The position numbers were made by a program, and so were the translations under genes. Of a DNA stretch of 64,000 nt, positions 60,625 through 64,000 are shown one piece after another (positions within the stretch are counted from its first letter, which is position 1; each line of letters begins with the position of its first letter). The notes under the pieces are model-generated. The model ran no database searches, had not been told where the DNA came from, and saw nothing but the letters and a program-made list of their open reading frames with translations. The stretch spans positions 1 through 64,000 of the forward strand of contig NZ_JACDIJ010000008.1 in assembly GCF_050937815.1 (NCBI RefSeq), written 5' to 3'. This DNA comes from Treponema_C sp050937815. Its GTDB lineage: Bacteria; Spirochaetota; Spirochaetia; Treponematales; Treponemataceae.

Positions 60625-61908
60625 ATGACTGCGATTATTATACTTTTTGTTGTATTACTTTTAATGGGGATGCCGATAGCTTTTGTCATAGGAATCTCTT
60701 CCCTTATTTTTTTCTTGGGAAATCCCGATCTTTCTCTTGATATAGCTGCTCAAAAAATGGTCAGTTCAACACAATCGTTTACATTTCTTGCAGTTCCCTT
60801 TTTTTTAACGGCAGGAAATATTATGAATGCTTCCGGAATAACAGAAAGATTGGTAAAATTTGCAAAAGTATTGACCGGACATATGGTGGGGGGGCTTGCC
60901 CAAGTAAGTGTTATGTTGAGTGCTTTGATGGGAGGTATTTCCGGCAGTGCAGTTGCGGATGCTTCAATGGAAGCACGGTTTCTCGGACCTTCTATGATTA
61001 ACTCAGGGTATTCGAAAGGATTTGTTGCATCGGTTCTTTCATACGGCGGACTTATCACTGCAACCATTCCGCCAAGTTTGGGTTTGATTGTCTACGGTTT
61101 TGTAGGGGATGTTTCCGTCGGTCGATTATTTGTTGCCGGTATTATACCGGGGTTATTGATGACAGTCATTCTCATGGTTCCGACACATATCATTTCAAAA
61201 AAAAGAAATTATAAGGTGGAAAATGAAAAGCCTCCGCGGATTGGAGATGTTTTTAAGGCACTAAAAGAAAGTTTTTGGGCACTACTATTTCCTCTTATAT
61301 TAATTGTAGGTATTAGATTCGGCTTTTTTACTACATCCGAAGCCGGTGCATTTGCCATCGTTTATGCAATGTTTGTCGGAAAATTTATTTATAAGGATTT
61401 GACCTTAAAAAAACTTATAGCAGTTATTGATACCAGCGTTTCCGATAACGGTGTAATTTTACTTATTATTACCGCTGCCGGTATTTTTGGGTTTGTATCG
61501 GCTTATAGCGGAATGCCTGCTGCAATTGCAAAATTTATTACAAGTATTACAACGAATAAATATATACTTTTATTATTGATTACTGTTTTTCTTTTGTTTA
61601 TGGGTATGGTGATGGAATCTACCGTAAATTGCTTAATTTTTACTCCTATTTTTCTTCCTATCCTTAAATCGGTTGGAGTAAATCCCGTTCATTTCGGTAT
61701 TGTTATGATGACTCTTGTTACCATGGGATGTATGACTCCGCCTGTAGGAACTGCGATGTATTCCGTTTGTCAAATTCTTAATTGCCCGACCGATGAATAT
61801 ATGAAAGAAGGTTTACCCTATATTATTACAATTTTGGCAGAGATCCTTTTACTCATTTTTATTCCGCAGATTTCTTTATTTTTACCGAATCTTATATTCG
61901 GGAAGTAA
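60625..61908 (+). CDS. TRAP transporter large membrane subunit (DctM)
   Basis: 427 residues with about 12 membrane helices. Conserved segments: LLLMGMPIAFVIGISSLIFF at the N-terminus, LMGGISGSAVADASMEARFLGP, GGLITATIPPSLGLIVYG and VTMGCMTPPVGTAMY. Together with DctP and DctQ it forms a complete Na+-dependent TRAP importer. Confidence 0.95.
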   Translation: MTAIIILFVVLLLMGMPIAFVIGISSLIFFLGNPDLSLDIAAQKMVSSTQSFTFLAVPFFLTAGNIMNASGITERLVKFAKVLTGHMVGGLAQVSVMLSALMGGISGSAVADASMEARFLGPSMINSGYSKGFVASVLSYGGLITATIPPSLGLIVYGFVGDVSVGRLFVAGIIPGLLMTVILMVPTHIISKKRNYKVENEKPPRIGDVFKALKESFWALLFPLILIVGIRFGFFTTSEAGAFAIVYAMFVGKFIYKDLTLKKLIAVIDTSVSDNGVILLIITAAGIFGFVSAYSGMPAAIAKFITSITTNKYILLLLITVFLLFMGMVMESTVNCLIFTPIFLPILKSVGVNPVHFGIVMMTLVTMGCMTPPVGTAMYSVCQILNCPTDEYMKEGLPYIITILAEILLLIFIPQISLFLPNLIFGK

Positions 61909-61980
61909 TAGTCGCAAGCGCTTACGACGCTTATACAGTAAAAACAGGGCTGTTATCACACAAAGCAAGAAAAAAACTTA

Positions 61981-62009
61981 TTGACGATTTTATATATTAT
62001 TATAATAAT
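61981..62009 (+). promoter_or_regulatory. Candidate sigma-70-type promoter for the two-component genes
   Basis: TTGACG (61981-61986), a 17-nt spacer, AATAAT (62004-62009). A palindrome AACCGGTT and its inverted copy (ACCGGT) near 62030-62060 lie between this and TTG 62115, possibly a regulator site. Confidence 0.45.
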
Positions 62010-62114
62010 ATATGTATATGAAAAGATCTTAACCGGTTCATTCCGGAACAACCGGTCGTTTAGAATGCTCTAAGAATTGAGGTTATTTCATTCAGTTGAT
62101 GACGAGGAGGAGCC

Positions 62115-63893
62115 TTGAGGTTTAAGATAAAAAATCAAACAGATAAGGAATTGTATCCCCTTGCGATTACATACAATGCAAAAATAGCATTGGTTTTTTC
62201 AGGTGTTCTTTTCATTGCAGTTTTATTTGTAAAAGTATTCGGCTTTAAAGTCGCTTCTGAAATAATCAAAGAAGAAGCTCTTTCTCAAAATAGTATTCTT
62301 ACAAAACAATTTTCGGAGAGACTTGATGTTTTATTTAATGAAATTGACAGATTATCTCGTATCGTTCTTATCAATTCCGAGATTCTTAATGCATTGGATT
62401 ATAACCTTGACAAAAATTCTTCCGAGTATCTTGGTATAGATGTTTCTATGCAAAATGCAATGGAACACGGTTTGCTTATTAGAACTGATATAGCGAGAAT
62501 TTTAGTGTCGAACGGTTATAATGCTTATGCGGCAGGCCCTTATAATTATCGAGATGAACCGATGGAGTTATACGAACTTGCTGCTAAGTACGGTTTTTTT
62601 GAATCCAATGCATTATATATGATTATACTGCCTTATGTCAGCATTTACAATCAAAAGGTGTTTACCTTTATAAGAAAAATACGTCATTATGATGATCCGA
62701 AAATTATAGGCTTGATTGCAATTGATATGCGCTTGCGTACTATTGATGAGATTTTTGCCGGGATTGAATTTGGGGAATCATCGATTATAATATTTGATGC
62801 AAAAGGTAATGCCGTTTATTCTAAAGGCGCTTTACTTGAAGCGGATACCCTGAATTTGATTCGACAAAAACTTAAAAAAGAATTTCAGCAGTTTAGCGTC
62901 ATTCTAAGTGACCAAATAAACAATGCCATTGTGACTGCAGAGTATTCTGACTATTCCAATTTATATATTTGTAGAGTAATTCCTGAATCATCACTTTTTC
63001 ATCAGATAAAGAAGGGAAATAGAATGTTTAATTGGATTACCTCCTTAGTATTTGCAAGCTCGCTTTTATTGATCATTGTGAATTCAAAATTGATGACACG
63101 TCCAATTCATGAATTGTTAATTCAAATGAAGCAAATAGAAGTTGGAGAAAGAAAGCTTCTCTGCATTCAATCTAATGATGAAATTAAACTTATTGCAGAG
63201 AGTACCAATGACATGTTAATTCAAATAATAGAATTAATGAAACGAAACAGTGAGATAACTCTTAGAAATAGAGAGGCTCAATTAAAAATTCTGCAAGAAC
63301 AGTTAGATCCTCATTTCCTTTTTAATACACTGGAATGTATCAGGATGAAAGCGATAATGGCAGGAGATGAAGCAACTGCTTCAATGATAGAAAAATTAGG
63401 GATTCTATATCATGCGGTGAATGGGAATGAACCGATTATTTCACTTGCAGAAGAAATCGGTTATGTTAGAAATTACATAGCATTACAAAATATACGATTT
63501 AAAGTTCCAATTACGCTTTTTATCGGAGTATCGCCGATTTTTATGAATGTAGGAGTCCCTAAACTCATGTTACTTACGCTGGCAGAAAATTCTATAAGGC
63601 ATGGATTGGGGAATAAAAAAGATAACAGGAATATCTCCATCAATACCGCAATCAACGATGGTACGACATTTATGTTGACGTTCTCGGATAACGGATGTGG
63701 TATTTCTTCTACAAAATTGAAGGAATTGAACGAAAAATTGGAAATACCGCCTGATATGGATATCAATCATATAGGACTTAGAAATTTGAATAGCAGGATC
63801 CGTCTCTATTACGGAAACTCATATGGGCTTTCCATAGAGAGTGTTGAAAAATACGGGACGACCATACAAATTACTTTACCATGGAACGGATAG
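62115..63893 (+). CDS. Membrane sensor histidine kinase (YesM type)
   Basis: 592 residues from TTG 62115 (GAGGAGG upstream). Two membrane helices (~28-48 and ~300-320) flank a ~250-residue extracytoplasmic Cache-like sensor. A HAMP-like linker leads to the His-kinase region with QEQLDPHFLFNTLECIRM (phospho-His in DPHFLF) and the ATPase G-box FSDNGCGISS. It pairs with the response regulator starting 11 nt later. Placement after the TRAP genes suggests it senses the transported compound. Confidence 0.9.
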   Translation: MRFKIKNQTDKELYPLAITYNAKIALVFSGVLFIAVLFVKVFGFKVASEIIKEEALSQNSILTKQFSERLDVLFNEIDRLSRIVLINSEILNALDYNLDKNSSEYLGIDVSMQNAMEHGLLIRTDIARILVSNGYNAYAAGPYNYRDEPMELYELAAKYGFFESNALYMIILPYVSIYNQKVFTFIRKIRHYDDPKIIGLIAIDMRLRTIDEIFAGIEFGESSIIIFDAKGNAVYSKGALLEADTLNLIRQKLKKEFQQFSVILSDQINNAIVTAEYSDYSNLYICRVIPESSLFHQIKKGNRMFNWITSLVFASSLLLIIVNSKLMTRPIHELLIQMKQIEVGERKLLCIQSNDEIKLIAESTNDMLIQIIELMKRNSEITLRNREAQLKILQEQLDPHFLFNTLECIRMKAIMAGDEATASMIEKLGILYHAVNGNEPIISLAEEIGYVRNYIALQNIRFKVPITLFIGVSPIFMNVGVPKLMLLTLAENSIRHGLGNKKDNRNISINTAINDGTTFMLTFSDNGCGISSTKLKELNEKLEIPPDMDINHIGLRNLNSRIRLYYGNSYGLSIESVEKYGTTIQITLPWNG

Positions 63894-63904
63894 GCGAGAA
63901 TAAT

Positions 63905-64000
63905 ATGTTCAGCGTAATATTAGCAGATGACGAACCTTTAGTGCTTGATGGGCTTGAATGTATAATTCCATGGAAAAAACTCGGCTTTGAGATAAAGGGA
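63905..64000 (+). CDS. Response regulator, N-terminal part (YesN type likely), truncated by window end
   Basis: 32 residues are visible: FSVILADDEPLVLDGLE, the start of a receiver domain with the acidic pair DDE and the pattern of AraC-type (YesN) response regulators. It is partner of the kinase 11 nt upstream. The output domain lies beyond the window. Confidence 0.8.
   Translation, partial: MFSVILADDEPLVLDGLECIIPWKKLGFEIKG

Noticed and set aside
1..64000. CRISPR arrays, rRNA genes, complete IS elements or transposases
   Set aside because: No regularly spaced repeat arrays, rRNA signatures or transposase motifs were seen; only the integrase stub remains of a mobile element.

Overview
The window looks like a Treponema chromosome. 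It encodes the periplasmic-flagellum sheath protein FlaA, a spiro-SPASM protein, many Treponema-style lipoproteins and TPR proteins, and the oxygen-binding di-iron protein (ODP) plus sensor-less chemoreceptor pair known from T. denticola. Base composition is uneven. Hand-counted lines in the housekeeping part run about 45-53% G+C. Lines in the left end (about 1-5100) and the right end (about 54.3-64 kb) are nearer 25-35%, which suggests both ends are accessory.

Left end (1-5530): a decayed polymorphic-toxin (Rhs) region. It holds detached Rhs C-terminal tips, one carrying a metallopeptidase-like toxin domain, each followed by a small exported protein or lipoprotein that could be its immunity or partner protein. 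Two of these exported proteins are paralogues ending in the same discoidin-like (NADase-type glycan-binding) domain. An Rhs-core remnant with an in-frame stop and a 48-codon stub of a tyrosine integrase beside the 3' end of tRNA-Val suggest an old island inserted at that tRNA. tRNA-Arg and tRNA-Pro follow, and a TSUP permease starts 2 nt after tRNA-Pro.

Core (5.9-54.2 kb): BrnQ, a ComFB-domain protein and aconitase; Treponema-type unknown genes, an AI-2E-family permease and SerS; SMC with a short atypical centre, followed by a membrane protein and a Pro/Ala-rich lipoprotein. A six-gene minus-strand run holds a partner-switching module (PP2C phosphatase, STAS antagonist, ATPase) with a ParB-like protein, a phosphoesterase and a TPR/Mrr-like protein. 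Then come TPR proteins, MutL with the endonuclease motif, XseB/XseA, a GH13 glucosidase and the ODP/chemoreceptor pair. A saccharide-type cluster (spiro-SPASM, glycosyltransferase-like, SpsF-like, ATP-grasp) leads into an amidase, a GerMN protein and flaA. A RelA/SpoT-TPR protein is followed by a six-gene operon: SUMF1-like protein, lipoprotein, and a Dpp/Opp-type ABC transporter with both ATPases fused in one chain.

Right end (54.3-64 kb): the best candidate for an undescribed system. A divergent AraC regulator faces an operon of an ACP-like protein lacking the phosphopantetheine serine, a SufS-type cysteine desulfurase, a SufE-type sulfur acceptor, a cysteine-rich fucose-isomerase-like protein, and a complete TRAP transporter (DctP, DctQ, DctM). 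A YesM/YesN-type two-component system follows. No SufBCD scaffold is present here, so the sulfur relay may serve a small molecule imported by the TRAP system rather than Fe-S assembly. The substrate is unknown.
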